22,582 bases of DNA from the IMG/VR virus record IMGVR_UViG_3300048924_000581, positions 1 through 22,582 of that record; one strand, given 5' to 3'. Below, piece by piece: positions 7,217-14,278 of the stretch. Each line of letters opens with the position of its first letter. Within the stretch, counting starts at the first letter, position 1. The translations under genes were made by a program, and so were the position numbers. Source of the DNA: a virus. The notes below the pieces were generated by a model. The model was not told the origin of the DNA. It saw only the letters and a program-made list of their open reading frames with translations, and did no database searches.

Positions 7217-7236
7217 TACTGTATGTATAAACAGTA
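7217..7236. promoter_or_regulatory. LexA (SOS) box overlapping a promoter
   Basis: TACTGTATGTATAAACAGTA contains CTGT-N8-ACAG, the full LexA consensus, with the flanking TA on both sides and an A/T-rich centre. It overlaps a likely -10 (TATAAA at 7226-7231; a possible -35, TTGGAT, at 7205-7210 with short spacing). The box is 21 bases before the start codon of the 62-residue gene. In 186 a LexA-controlled promoter, p95, lies at the same map position and drives the antirepressor gene tum. Confidence 0.9.
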
Positions 7237-7257
7237 GTTGTAAGCAGAGGAGGGAAC

Positions 7258-7446
7258 ATGCAGGACTATCTTTTGGAGTCGGTGAAGCTTCAGCGTATTG
7301 ATTTCTTTTTAAAACTTGTTGCTGTCAGCGATTGTAGTGAGCAAGAAAAACGTATGGCAATTGAGTGGGTTTCCGAACTCACAGATGAGTTAATGGCTCG
7401 TCTACGCAATCATGAATACAGCCTTTCAATGAATCAGGCTGAGTGA
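7258..7446 (+). CDS. SOS-controlled small protein, candidate antirepressor
   Basis: A 62-residue helical, acidic protein with no family I recognise (LQRIDFFLKLVAVSD, EQEKRMAIEWVSELTDELMA). It has its own LexA-box promoter and an almost perfect AGGAGG site 4-5 bases before the ATG, so it should be strongly made after DNA damage. By position after A and by LexA control it corresponds to tum of 186, whose product removes CI from the operators during SOS. It is far shorter than 186 Tum (about 146 residues), so homology is not claimed. Because this CI shows no self-cleavage pair, an SOS-made antirepressor would be the expected induction route. An intrinsic terminator follows at 7533. Confidence 0.7.
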   Translation: MQDYLLESVKLQRIDFFLKLVAVSDCSEQEKRMAIEWVSELTDELMARLRNHEYSLSMNQAE

Positions 7447-7478
7447 TGAAAGGCCTAACAGAACTACGAGCCGTGAGT

Positions 7479-7579
7479 GCATGACTATGCTGCATGAAAT
7501 CGCATGATCCCAAAAGGATCTCTGATGCTCAGGCCCGCCAGTATTGGCGGGCTTTTGTTTATGTCATGCAGGTGCATGA
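7479..7579 (+). repeat. GCATGA repeats upstream of cos
   Basis: Four direct copies of GCATGA lie at 7479-7484, 7492-7497, 7502-7507 and 7574-7579, plus one inverted copy (TCATGC) at 7564-7569. The first three have starts 13 and 10 bases apart. Their position just before the cos cleavage site suggests terminase binding, like cosB-type repeats, but no protein site is proven. A small hairpin GATCC-CAAAA-GGATC sits at 7506-7520. Confidence 0.5.
7533..7556 (+). terminator. Intrinsic terminator of the early/SOS region
   Basis: A perfect 8-bp G+C-rich stem GCCCGCCA-GTAT-TGGCGGGC is followed directly by TTTTGTTT. It lies 87 bases after the LexA-controlled gene and just before cos, so it should end rightward transcription of A and the SOS gene before the genome end. 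It is strong evidence against a coding frame running across this segment. Confidence 0.88.
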
Positions 7580-7601
7580 AAACCGCTGCATAAAGCGGGC
7601 A

Positions 7602-7620
7602 GGCGTGGCGGGGCTACGAG
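7602..7620 (+). other. cos-like site (cohesive ends)
   Basis: GGCGTGGCGGGG followed by CTACGAG matches the first twelve bases of the 19-base cohesive end remembered for 186 (GGCGTGGCGGGG...) and, but for one base, P2/P4 (GGCGAGGCGGGG...). The leading context, CCGCTGCATAAAGCGGGCA, is also typical of P2-like cos. The last seven bases differ from P2. It marks the junction of the virion genome ends: the early genes lie at the right end of packaged DNA and the helicase cassette at the left end. The exact cut positions are inferred from the relatives. Confidence 0.75.
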
Positions 7621-7676
7621 CGCGCGCGATGCACGCGGAAGCAATAGTATGGCACGCAACTCGCAGTAATAAACTC

Positions 7677-7682
7677 TATAAT
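7677..7682 (+). promoter_or_regulatory. Candidate -10 box for the helicase operon
   Basis: A perfect TATAAT lies 68 bases before the helicase start in an A+T-rich stretch following cos. No good -35 is seen at the right spacing, so it would be weak or activator-dependent. Since the terminator at 7533 blocks read-through from the left, the cassette needs its own promoter, and this is the best candidate. The rest of the 303-base gap from 7447 to 7749 holds the repeats, terminator and cos; I see no convincing gene in it. Confidence 0.4.
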
Positions 7683-7749
7683 TCATTTGAATTTTTTTTG
7701 CCTTCAGGTGATTATTAAAACATCCAAAAATTTTTCACAAAGGCTCACA

Positions 7750-9771
7750 ATGAGTAGTTTTTTCTTCATTCAACCTGAATTAAAAAACGAGAAAAACGAC
7801 ACGTTTATAAGTTTGCTTGAGAAATATTCAAATGAACACCAAAAGCAGATTTATGTAATAAAGAACCCACTAGGGGAAAATAAGTATAATTATAATAGGG
7901 ATAGTGCTTTCGTTATATTAAGCCCAGGCTATAAGATAATGTTTGTAAATTGCGGTGAAGATGATGAAGGATTTAATGATTATGAAGAAGATTTTATTGA
8001 AGACTTAGGTTCCTTGTCAGATAAGTATAATTATAAAGATACAATCGGCCGCCCTCGTGATTGGAGAAAACATCTCGTTTCGAGCTATGATTTAGATAAG
8101 GAAACAGCAGATTTCGAGGAGTTTTTTCAACATATAAAGCTTAGCGATGGTGCCTTAGCAAAAAAAAATGAACTCATCATATCCCTTTTAACTGGCAGCA
8201 TTAACAATATAGATAAAGTTAAAGGTAACGTCCCAGACAACATTTTAGATAAAGTAAAGCAAAAAATAATTTTGTTTGATGGCGATCAGACGAGATTTGT
8301 ATATCAAAAATTCGACAAAAAGAAAGTTATAATTCAAGGTCTCTCGGGAACGGGTAAGACAGAACTGCTACTGCACAAGCTTAAAGAGATTTATCTGGAT
8401 AAAGAAAATGCTAACAGTAGAATAATGTTTACTTGCCACAATAAAATTCTAGCGGATAGTATGCGAAAAAGAATTCCTGAATTCTTTAACTTCATGAAAG
8501 TTGAGCAGCAGATAAGCTGGAATGAAAGACTGTGGTGTGTAAATGCCTGGGGTTCTCAATATGATGGTCACTCTGGGGCTTACAGATATATCTGTGAAAA
8601 TTACGGTATTACTTTTCAAAGATTCAGTTATGTAATGACCTTTGATAGAGTCTGCCGAATAGCTCTTGACGAATTAAAAAAGATCCCTGATATTGATTTT
8701 AAACATTGTTTTGACTTTATGCTAATTGATGAAAGCCAGGATTTCCCTGCCAGTTTCATTGAGCTTTGTGAACTGGTTACTCGTGATACTATATACGTTG
8801 CAGGTGATATATTCCAAAGTATATTTGATACGAATATATCAAATGAAATTCAGCCAGACTTTTTATTAAGCAAGTGCTATAGAACTGATCCAAGAACCTT
8901 AATGTTTGCTCACGGAATTGGCATGGGGCTTTTTGAAAAAGAGCCTTTGACGTGGCTAATGCATGATGAATGGGAAGCCTGTGGTTACTTAGTCGATGAC
9001 TCTGAAAAAAATAGACTTAAATTAAAAAGAGAGCCTCTTCGCAGATTCGAAGATGTTACTGACGCCCAAATACATAGCATAGAGTTATTGCATTCTTCAT
9101 CTGACACTGAAGAGAAAGAAATACTCAGTATTTTGACGCGGATTAAAAATGAAAACCCAACAGTTCTCGCTGATGATATTGGGATAATCTTCATTGATAA
9201 AGCAAAAGAAATTTACAAAACCGCTGATAGGCTGGAACAAAGCATACCAAGAATTTTTGGGTGGAATGTCAATAAAGCATATGAAACAAAAGAAAAAGTC
9301 AAAGACACTTTATTTGTAAGTAACAAAAATCACGTCAAAGGCCTCGAGTTTCCTTTTGTTATTTGCGTCACAAGAGATATAAGCCGTAGTCATTCTTATA
9401 GAAACTCACTCTATATGATGCTGACTCGGTCTTTTATAAAATCCTACTTACTTTTAGGCGTAGATAATGAAGAGTTGCAACAGGCAATAGGAAGTGGTCT
9501 TCAGGTCATTAATGAGCATGGATATATGGATATAGCAATACCACCAAAAGATGTTATTGCAAAAATAAGAACCACCATAAAATATGATGAGAAGAATATT
9601 TCACACTATGACTTTGTTGCAAGAATTTTCGATGAATTAAATATCGAGAATATATTCAGGCCGCAGCTTTACGATATTATTAAAAGCGTCATTCCTGACT
9701 CCTTTGATGCTGAAAGGATCACTAAAGTAATTAACTTTAACTATGATGAAATGCTTCAGGAGATGAAATGA
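7750..9771 (+). CDS. SF1 UvrD/Rep-like helicase of a helicase + DUF2290 defence pair
   Basis: A 673-residue superfamily 1 helicase. Motifs in order: a Q-like segment FDGDQTRFVY, Walker A GLSGTGKT at 197-204, Walker B LIDESQD with D327-E328, motif III VAGDIFQSIFD, motif IV-like SKCYRTDPRTL, motif V HVKGLEFP near 531, and motif VI YMMLTRS with R560. About 190 residues precede the helicase: a strand-rich segment (SAFVILSPGYKIMFV), an acidic stretch (DYEEDFIED) and a GRPRDWRKH motif; this part resembles NERD-associated helicases but I see no clear D-ExK nuclease site. The ATG at 7750 has AAGG 8 bases upstream; a TTG 63 bases earlier lacks support. The next gene overlaps by ATGA. The pairing matches the helicase plus DUF2290 antiviral system reported from P2/P4 hotspots. 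Strongly A+T rich compared with the phage core. The helicase call is certain; the defence role is likely. Confidence 0.88.
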   Translation: MSSFFFIQPELKNEKNDTFISLLEKYSNEHQKQIYVIKNPLGENKYNYNRDSAFVILSPGYKIMFVNCGEDDEGFNDYEEDFIEDLGSLSDKYNYKDTIGRPRDWRKHLVSSYDLDKETADFEEFFQHIKLSDGALAKKNELIISLLTGSINNIDKVKGNVPDNILDKVKQKIILFDGDQTRFVYQKFDKKKVIIQGLSGTGKTELLLHKLKEIYLDKENANSRIMFTCHNKILADSMRKRIPEFFNFMKVEQQISWNERLWCVNAWGSQYDGHSGAYRYICENYGITFQRFSYVMTFDRVCRIALDELKKIPDIDFKHCFDFMLIDESQDFPASFIELCELVTRDTIYVAGDIFQSIFDTNISNEIQPDFLLSKCYRTDPRTLMFAHGIGMGLFEKEPLTWLMHDEWEACGYLVDDSEKNRLKLKREPLRRFEDVTDAQIHSIELLHSSSDTEEKEILSILTRIKNENPTVLADDIGIIFIDKAKEIYKTADRLEQSIPRIFGWNVNKAYETKEKVKDTLFVSNKNHVKGLEFPFVICVTRDISRSHSYRNSLYMMLTRSFIKSYLLLGVDNEELQQAIGSGLQVINEHGYMDIAIPPKDVIAKIRTTIKYDEKNISHYDFVARIFDELNIENIFRPQLYDIIKSVIPDSFDAERITKVINFNYDEMLQEMK

Positions 9772-10397
9772 AAAAGGAATTTTATTTTGACCTTGACCAA
9801 GCCCAATGTGATTGGGCATTTAAGGCCATTCGAAGTAAAAGTGATGTTATAGAAATTCTAATGAAAGCTCTAAAAACAATTTCTATTTATGTGCAACCGT
9901 CTCCCGAAAGTGTAGTTGGAAAGATGAAACTTCACATAAGCAAAATGAGCAGGATTTTTTTCTTTACAGAAAATAAGTATTACTCTATAGCATTCCCTTT
10001 TATTGTTGAGGAAAATAATGGTCAACTTTGCTTTAGCAGTATCGACCTTGAGGAAGTGGATAATTACATCACCTCGAAAGTTTTATCTGTTATAAATGAT
10101 AGCAAATCTAGCAATGGCTCATTGTGGGCTTTTTTTGAGCCACTTTTAGAAATTGAAGATCAAAATACAGCCCCCGGATTTTGGCCATTTTTTAGAATGT
10201 TACTTACGTATGAGGATGGTTACATAAGATATGATGTAGACCATATTCGAGAAGATGGGAATAAACATCCACTTCATCACTTTGATGTTTTTTATTCCAA
10301 CAACCCCACCTTTAAAATTGGATTAAGAGAAAATATATCAAATGATTCAATGATAGACTTGTTAGACCGAAATACAGACTGCCATTTTTTCAGATGA
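9768..10397 (+). CDS. DUF2290-like partner of the helicase
   Basis: A 209-residue protein. The C-terminal half has the pattern I associate with DUF2290: GYIRYDVDH, then HPLHHFDVFYSNN and FKIGLREN. The N-terminal helix region (DQAQCDWAFKAIRSK) and IFFFTENKYYSIAFPFIV precede it. No known catalytic motif, signal peptide or membrane helix is visible; the HPLHH histidines could bind metal or nucleotide, which is speculation. It starts within the helicase stop (ATGA), with CAGGAG 5 bases upstream, so the two are made together and probably form a complex, with the helicase as DNA-acting motor and this protein as sensor or effector. A strong bidirectional terminator follows. The family call is from memory. 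Confidence 0.72.
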   Translation: MKKEFYFDLDQAQCDWAFKAIRSKSDVIEILMKALKTISIYVQPSPESVVGKMKLHISKMSRIFFFTENKYYSIAFPFIVEENNGQLCFSSIDLEEVDNYITSKVLSVINDSKSSNGSLWAFFEPLLEIEDQNTAPGFWPFFRMLLTYEDGYIRYDVDHIREDGNKHPLHHFDVFYSNNPTFKIGLRENISNDSMIDLLDRNTDCHFFR

Positions 10398-10407
10398 CTT
10401 AATATTT

Positions 10408-10430
10408 AAAGCTGGCATTTTGCCAGCTTT
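10408..10430. terminator. Bidirectional intrinsic terminator between defence operon and Q
   Basis: A perfect 10-bp stem AAAGCTGGCA-TTT-TGCCAGCTTT lies between the stop codons of two convergent genes. The stem's own A and T runs give a U-tract on either strand, so it should end both the rightward helicase operon and the leftward P-Q late transcript. Only 41 bases separate the two genes. Confidence 0.88.
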
Positions 10431-10438
10431 AAGCTTAA

Positions 10439-11470
10439 CTATAGTTCGTAATCTAAAAATTTTATAACTTCACTTCCCATCCATTCATTTAATTCTTCAA
10501 ACCTTTTCTGTAAAGGATTTAATTCATTTCTCACAAAAACCTTACTGGCTTTCTCAATATCACCGAACCCACCGGTGTTGTTCGGAATAATCCCCATCAG
10601 CTGCGGCGGCACACGATGCACGGCCAGCATGTCGTCACGGCTCACGTTTTTGATGTTCAGGAATTCATCCTTTGCCGCCACCTCTGACAGTGGAATGATC
10701 TGAATGCCGTCCTTTTTCCCGTTCGGGCTGTACATAAACAGGTTACGGAAGTTGCCAGGGCCCTTTGCGCTTTTCATGGCACCTCGGATATTGTCCACGT
10801 CCTGCTGACTCTGCGCTGGATCGGTCATATACATGATGAAACCCGCATGGCTGCCGTTGAGGTAATACTTGCGGCGGAACAGCGTAGCCGATTCGTTCAG
10901 CAGCGCCGACGGGATGGCAGACAGGTAGCCCGGCAGGCCGTAAATCTCCTGATTGATGTCCGGCTCCATCAGGTGAAACACGCTGCCCTTCGCAAACTCA
11001 TACGGTTCCGTGTTAATGCCGTAGTGCGCGTACCAGTACGTGTCCAGGTCAAGGCCGCGCCGGGTAAACTTTGCCAGCGACGGCTCCAACTTCAGCACGT
11101 TACCGAGGCGGCTGGTCCGTTTCTCCAGGTAGGCATTGCCGAAAATCAGGTAATCCAGCGCGAAGCGGCTGAACGCCTGCTGACTCAGTAGCGGATGCGG
11201 GATAAAGGTACTCGCCAGAATATTGCACTTCACGCTGATGGGTGAACTGTGATGCACGGCGGCGCGGAACGTGCGCGCCAGCCCGTCAACGCTTACGGGC
11301 GGCTCATACCAGCGATCATTGATGACGCACTCTACGTAATCCAGCAGTTCGCGGCGGTCCAGCACCGGGATCGGGTCGCCAAAGGTAAACGCCTCCGATG
11401 CTGCCCCGCTGGGCATGTTATCCGGCTGCGGCACGGGCTGCGTGCGGGTGCGGTTCCTTCGTTTGCTCAT
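10439..11470 (-). CDS. Q: P2 gpQ portal protein
   Basis: A 343-residue portal of the P2 family (P2 Q 344 residues). Twelve copies form the ring at one head vertex through which terminase packages DNA and to which the tail joins. Diagnostic segments include PIPVLDRRELLDY, YEPPVSVDGLARTFRA, HSSPISVKCNIL, LDYLIFGNAYLEK and HRVPPQLMGIIPNNTGGFGD. The ATG overlaps the stop of P by one base (TAATG). The last 40 or so codons are strikingly A+T rich, unlike the rest of the gene, suggesting that the 3' end came in with the neighbouring cassette. Function is firm. Confidence 0.97.
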   Translation of the reverse strand: MSKRRNRTRTQPVPQPDNMPSGAASEAFTFGDPIPVLDRRELLDYVECVINDRWYEPPVSVDGLARTFRAAVHHSSPISVKCNILASTFIPHPLLSQQAFSRFALDYLIFGNAYLEKRTSRLGNVLKLEPSLAKFTRRGLDLDTYWYAHYGINTEPYEFAKGSVFHLMEPDINQEIYGLPGYLSAIPSALLNESATLFRRKYYLNGSHAGFIMYMTDPAQSQQDVDNIRGAMKSAKGPGNFRNLFMYSPNGKKDGIQIIPLSEVAAKDEFLNIKNVSRDDMLAVHRVPPQLMGIIPNNTGGFGDIEKASKVFVRNELNPLQKRFEELNEWMGSEVIKFLDYEL

Positions 11471-13236
11471 TAATAAATCTCCACAATGTTCTGCGTGTGT
11501 GCCGCCTGTCCCTGCAGCGGCTCGTTTGCCAGCGCGTGCATGGTCGCCCAGGCTAAATCGCCGTGGCTGACTTCCTCGCTGCGGCTGGTTTCATAGGTCG
11601 GACGGTTGCCGCTGGCCGTGGTGGCCTTGCGGATAGACATAAACGACTGCGCGATGTCGAGGTGGCTGGCGTCAAACTCCAGCCGCCCGCTGGCGATGGT
11701 GTCGTAAGCCTTCAGCACCAGGGCGTTTTTCACGTTCGGGTTATAGACAAACTCCTTAACCTGCGGGAAAAACGCTTTGACGTTTTCATACACGCCCAGC
11801 CCGACGCCGGTGGAGTCGATGCCGATATAGGTGACGTTATACTGCTGCGTCAGCGTCCTGATGGCGTCAGCCTGCGCCCGGAAGTCCATCCCGCGCCACT
11901 GATGACGCTCAAGGATGCGGAACTTGCCGCCCGGCACGGCTGGCGGTGCCATGACCACACATCCGGCGCTGTCGCCGTTCTGCGTTCCCTTCGCAGGGTC
12001 ATAGCCGATCCAGACTTCCTTCCAGCCAAACGGGCGCAGCGCCAGCGCCTCAAAGTCGGTCCAGACTTCCCAGCTGTCCACCATGCATTTTTGCAGCATG
12101 GCCAGCTGGAACACCGACGCCAGATCGTCCATAAAGACGCACATCAGCAGGTTCTGATAATCCTCCGGGCTGTAACGCGTGCGCAGCTGCTCCAGGTCAA
12201 ACAGGTCACAGCCGCCGCGCACCGCGTCTTCAACCGTGACAATCTGGCGAAACTGGCCGTCTTCACAGAGGCGGCCTGCGGCCAGTGACTGATGGCTGAG
12301 GTCGATATCAACCCGGTCAGCTTTGGCCCGGCCCTTGTTGAACTGCGAACCGGACCAGAACGGATAGGCGCTGTGGGTGAGGCTGGACGGGGTGGAAAAG
12401 TAGGTTTCGCGCCACTTCTTATGCAGCGCCATGCCGGACGCCACTTTCTGCAGTTCCTGAAACTTGGAGATCCAGAAATATTCATCCAGGTACAGATTGC
12501 CGTGATAGCTCTGCGCGGTGCGGGCGTTGGTGCCTAAGAAATACAGGCACGCGCCGTTACTGAGCGTCATCGGGTCGCCCTTCAGGTCTACGTCCACCTC
12601 GCGGGCAAATTCGATAATGTACTGTTTAAAGACGTGCGCCTGCGCCTTACTGGCTGACAGGAAAATCTGATTACGCCCGGTGGTCAGCGCATCGATCAGC
12701 GCCTCGCGGGCAAAAAAGAAGGTGGCCCCGATCTGGCGCGACTTCAGCAGATTGCGGACCGAATATTTATTTCCGGCTTCCCACCACTGGCGCTGATAGC
12801 CGAACATCGAGCCGTGGAAAACCTCCTGCAGCTTCTCAATCTGCTCGTCGCTGAACAGGTTCTTTTCAGGTGGTCTACGCGGGCCTTTATTCCGGTTCTC
12901 CACGTTCGGATTGAGGTCCGCTTCATTACCGCCGTTGCTGAATTTACCGATCCGGGCGTGACGCTCTGACTGACGCGCCAGCAGGTCGATTTCCTTAAAG
13001 TCCTTCCCTTCCTTCTGCTCCTTCATGATGAGCTGGCAGTAGCGTGCGGCGGTGGTCAGCTGCATCTGATCCAGCGGGCCATAGTCGCCCCACTTATCGC
13101 GCTTTTTCCAGCTGTGAACGGTTGCGGGTTTCTCTCCCAGCATTTCAGCAATGCGGGCGATACGGTATCCCTGAAAGTACAGCAGTAAAGCCTGCCTGCG
13201 GGGATCGAGGTCGTCGGGGGCGGGTGTCATGTTCAT
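11470..13236 (-). CDS. P: P2 gpP large terminase subunit
   Basis: A terminase ATPase/nuclease of about 588 residues (P2 P 590). It cuts cos and drives DNA into the prohead with gpM. The N terminus has an HTH used by this family (YRIARIAEMLGEKPATVHSW), the ATPase has the Walker A variant SRQIGATFF and Walker B LYLDEYFWI, and the C-terminal RNase-H-like nuclease shows WIGYDPAKGTQNGD and TYIGIDSTGVG. Start choice is between ATG at 13236 and ATG at 13230; neither has a strong ribosome site. It is divergent from O, with a late-activator dyad between them, and is coupled to Q by TAATG. Confidence 0.95.
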   Translation of the reverse strand: MNMTPAPDDLDPRRQALLLYFQGYRIARIAEMLGEKPATVHSWKKRDKWGDYGPLDQMQLTTAARYCQLIMKEQKEGKDFKEIDLLARQSERHARIGKFSNGGNEADLNPNVENRNKGPRRPPEKNLFSDEQIEKLQEVFHGSMFGYQRQWWEAGNKYSVRNLLKSRQIGATFFFAREALIDALTTGRNQIFLSASKAQAHVFKQYIIEFAREVDVDLKGDPMTLSNGACLYFLGTNARTAQSYHGNLYLDEYFWISKFQELQKVASGMALHKKWRETYFSTPSSLTHSAYPFWSGSQFNKGRAKADRVDIDLSHQSLAAGRLCEDGQFRQIVTVEDAVRGGCDLFDLEQLRTRYSPEDYQNLLMCVFMDDLASVFQLAMLQKCMVDSWEVWTDFEALALRPFGWKEVWIGYDPAKGTQNGDSAGCVVMAPPAVPGGKFRILERHQWRGMDFRAQADAIRTLTQQYNVTYIGIDSTGVGLGVYENVKAFFPQVKEFVYNPNVKNALVLKAYDTIASGRLEFDASHLDIAQSFMSIRKATTASGNRPTYETSRSEEVSHGDLAWATMHALANEPLQGQAAHTQNIVEIY

Positions 13237-13282
13237 GCAGCCAAAATACGGCCCCGCCGCCACCTTTTCCGCCATCCCTCAT

Positions 13283-13300
13283 TGTGTGGTTTCCCGCACA
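13283..13300. promoter_or_regulatory. Ogr/Delta late activator site between P and O
   Basis: TGT-GTGGTTTCCCGC-ACA fits the TGT-N12-ACA dyad recognised by zinc-finger late activators of P2 (Ogr) and P4 (Delta), normally centred near -55. The centre is 13291.5, predicting a rightward start near 13346 for O and a leftward start near 13236 for P. The dyad is symmetric, so one site may serve both promoters. A second inverted repeat, ACAACG-TCCGCG-CGTTGT, follows at 13298-13315 and shares the ACA arm. Confidence 0.7.
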
Positions 13301-13378
13301 ACGTCCGCGCGTTGTTTCGATACCCCTGCCGCCGCAACCATAGAGCCTCACAGAGTTTTACTGACCGGAGCCTGGACA

Positions 13379-14236
13379 ATGGCAAAGAAAGCAAAGCGTT
13401 TTCGTATCGGGGTGGAAGGTGCCACCACGGACGGGCGCACCATCGAGCGCAGCTGGCTTGAACAGATGGCGGCAAATTACAGCCCTGAGCTGTACACCGC
13501 CGTGATCAACATGGAGCACATCAAGGGCTACACACCTGATAGCCCGTTCCGTCGCTTTGGCGTAGTGGAAGCGCTGGACGCTGAAGAAATCAGCGACGGC
13601 CCGCTGAAGGGCAAGCTGGGTCTGTATGCCCTGATTAACCCGACTGACGAGCTGGTCACGCTGACCGGCACCATGCAGAAAATCTTTACCTCTATGGAAA
13701 TCCGCCCGGAGTTCGCGGACACCGGCGCGGCCTATCTGATTGGCCTGGCCGTGACCGACGATCCGGCCAGCCTCGGCACCGAAATGCTGCAGTTCAGCGC
13801 CAGCGCCGGGGCGAACCCGCTGGCAAACCGCAAGCAGCATCCTGACAACGTTTTCTCTGCCGCTGAAGAAACCCTGATCGAGTTTGAGGACGTGGCCGAC
13901 GAAAAGCCCGCCCTGTTTACCCGCATCAAGGCGATGTTCAGCAGACAGCAGCAGACCGACGCGGCGCGCTTCAGCGACGTGCATCAGGCCGTTGAGCTGA
14001 TTGCCACCGAGCAGCAGGACCTGAGCGCGCGCATTGAAACGGCGATGAGCGAACAGGCCGACAGCCTGAAATCACATTTCAGCAGTGCGCTGGGTGAGGA
14101 AGTGCTGAAGCGCGAACAGCTGCAGGCGGACTTCACCGAACTGCAGCAGCAGCTGAGCCGGGAAGATGGCCGCCAGCAGGTCCGCCCGCGCACGCAGGGT
14201 AACGGCAGCGGCGGCGAAGTGCGCACCGACTGCTGA
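13379..14236 (+). CDS. O: P2 gpO capsid scaffold and maturation protease
   Basis: A 285-residue protein (P2 O 284) with an N-terminal serine protease and a C-terminal scaffold. It guides gpN assembly and then cleaves N, L and itself. The likely catalytic triad is D18 (TTDGR), H47 (INMEHIKG) and S105 (FTSMEI). The C-terminal third is helical and charged, with QLQADFTELQQQLSRE forming the core-binding coiled coil. Start ATG at 13379 is preceded by CGGAG; the frame upstream is not conserved-looking. It heads the rightward head operon. Confidence 0.95.
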   Translation: MAKKAKRFRIGVEGATTDGRTIERSWLEQMAANYSPELYTAVINMEHIKGYTPDSPFRRFGVVEALDAEEISDGPLKGKLGLYALINPTDELVTLTGTMQKIFTSMEIRPEFADTGAAYLIGLAVTDDPASLGTEMLQFSASAGANPLANRKQHPDNVFSAAEETLIEFEDVADEKPALFTRIKAMFSRQQQTDAARFSDVHQAVELIATEQQDLSARIETAMSEQADSLKSHFSSALGEEVLKREQLQADFTELQQQLSREDGRQQVRPRTQGNGSGGEVRTDC

Positions 14237-14278
14237 TACAGCGGCGACAAACCTTTAACGAACAGAGAAAGCAAAGCG

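Noticed and set aside
7494-7718. A 74-codon rightward frame after the SOS gene
   Set aside because: It runs through a strong intrinsic terminator (7533-7556) and the cos-like site, has no ribosome binding site and no recognisable protein features.
7687-7749. A longer helicase starting at TTG 7687
   Set aside because: The added 21 residues look like translated leader, there is no ribosome site at the TTG, and the ATG at 7750 has a well-spaced AAGG.
11563-13984. Long open frames antisense to P, O and their neighbours, such as 11563-12288 (+) and 13358-13984 (-)
   Set aside because: They lie wholly over conserved terminase and scaffold genes in G+C-rich sequence and show Arg/Ala/Val-rich low-information translations typical of antisense frames.
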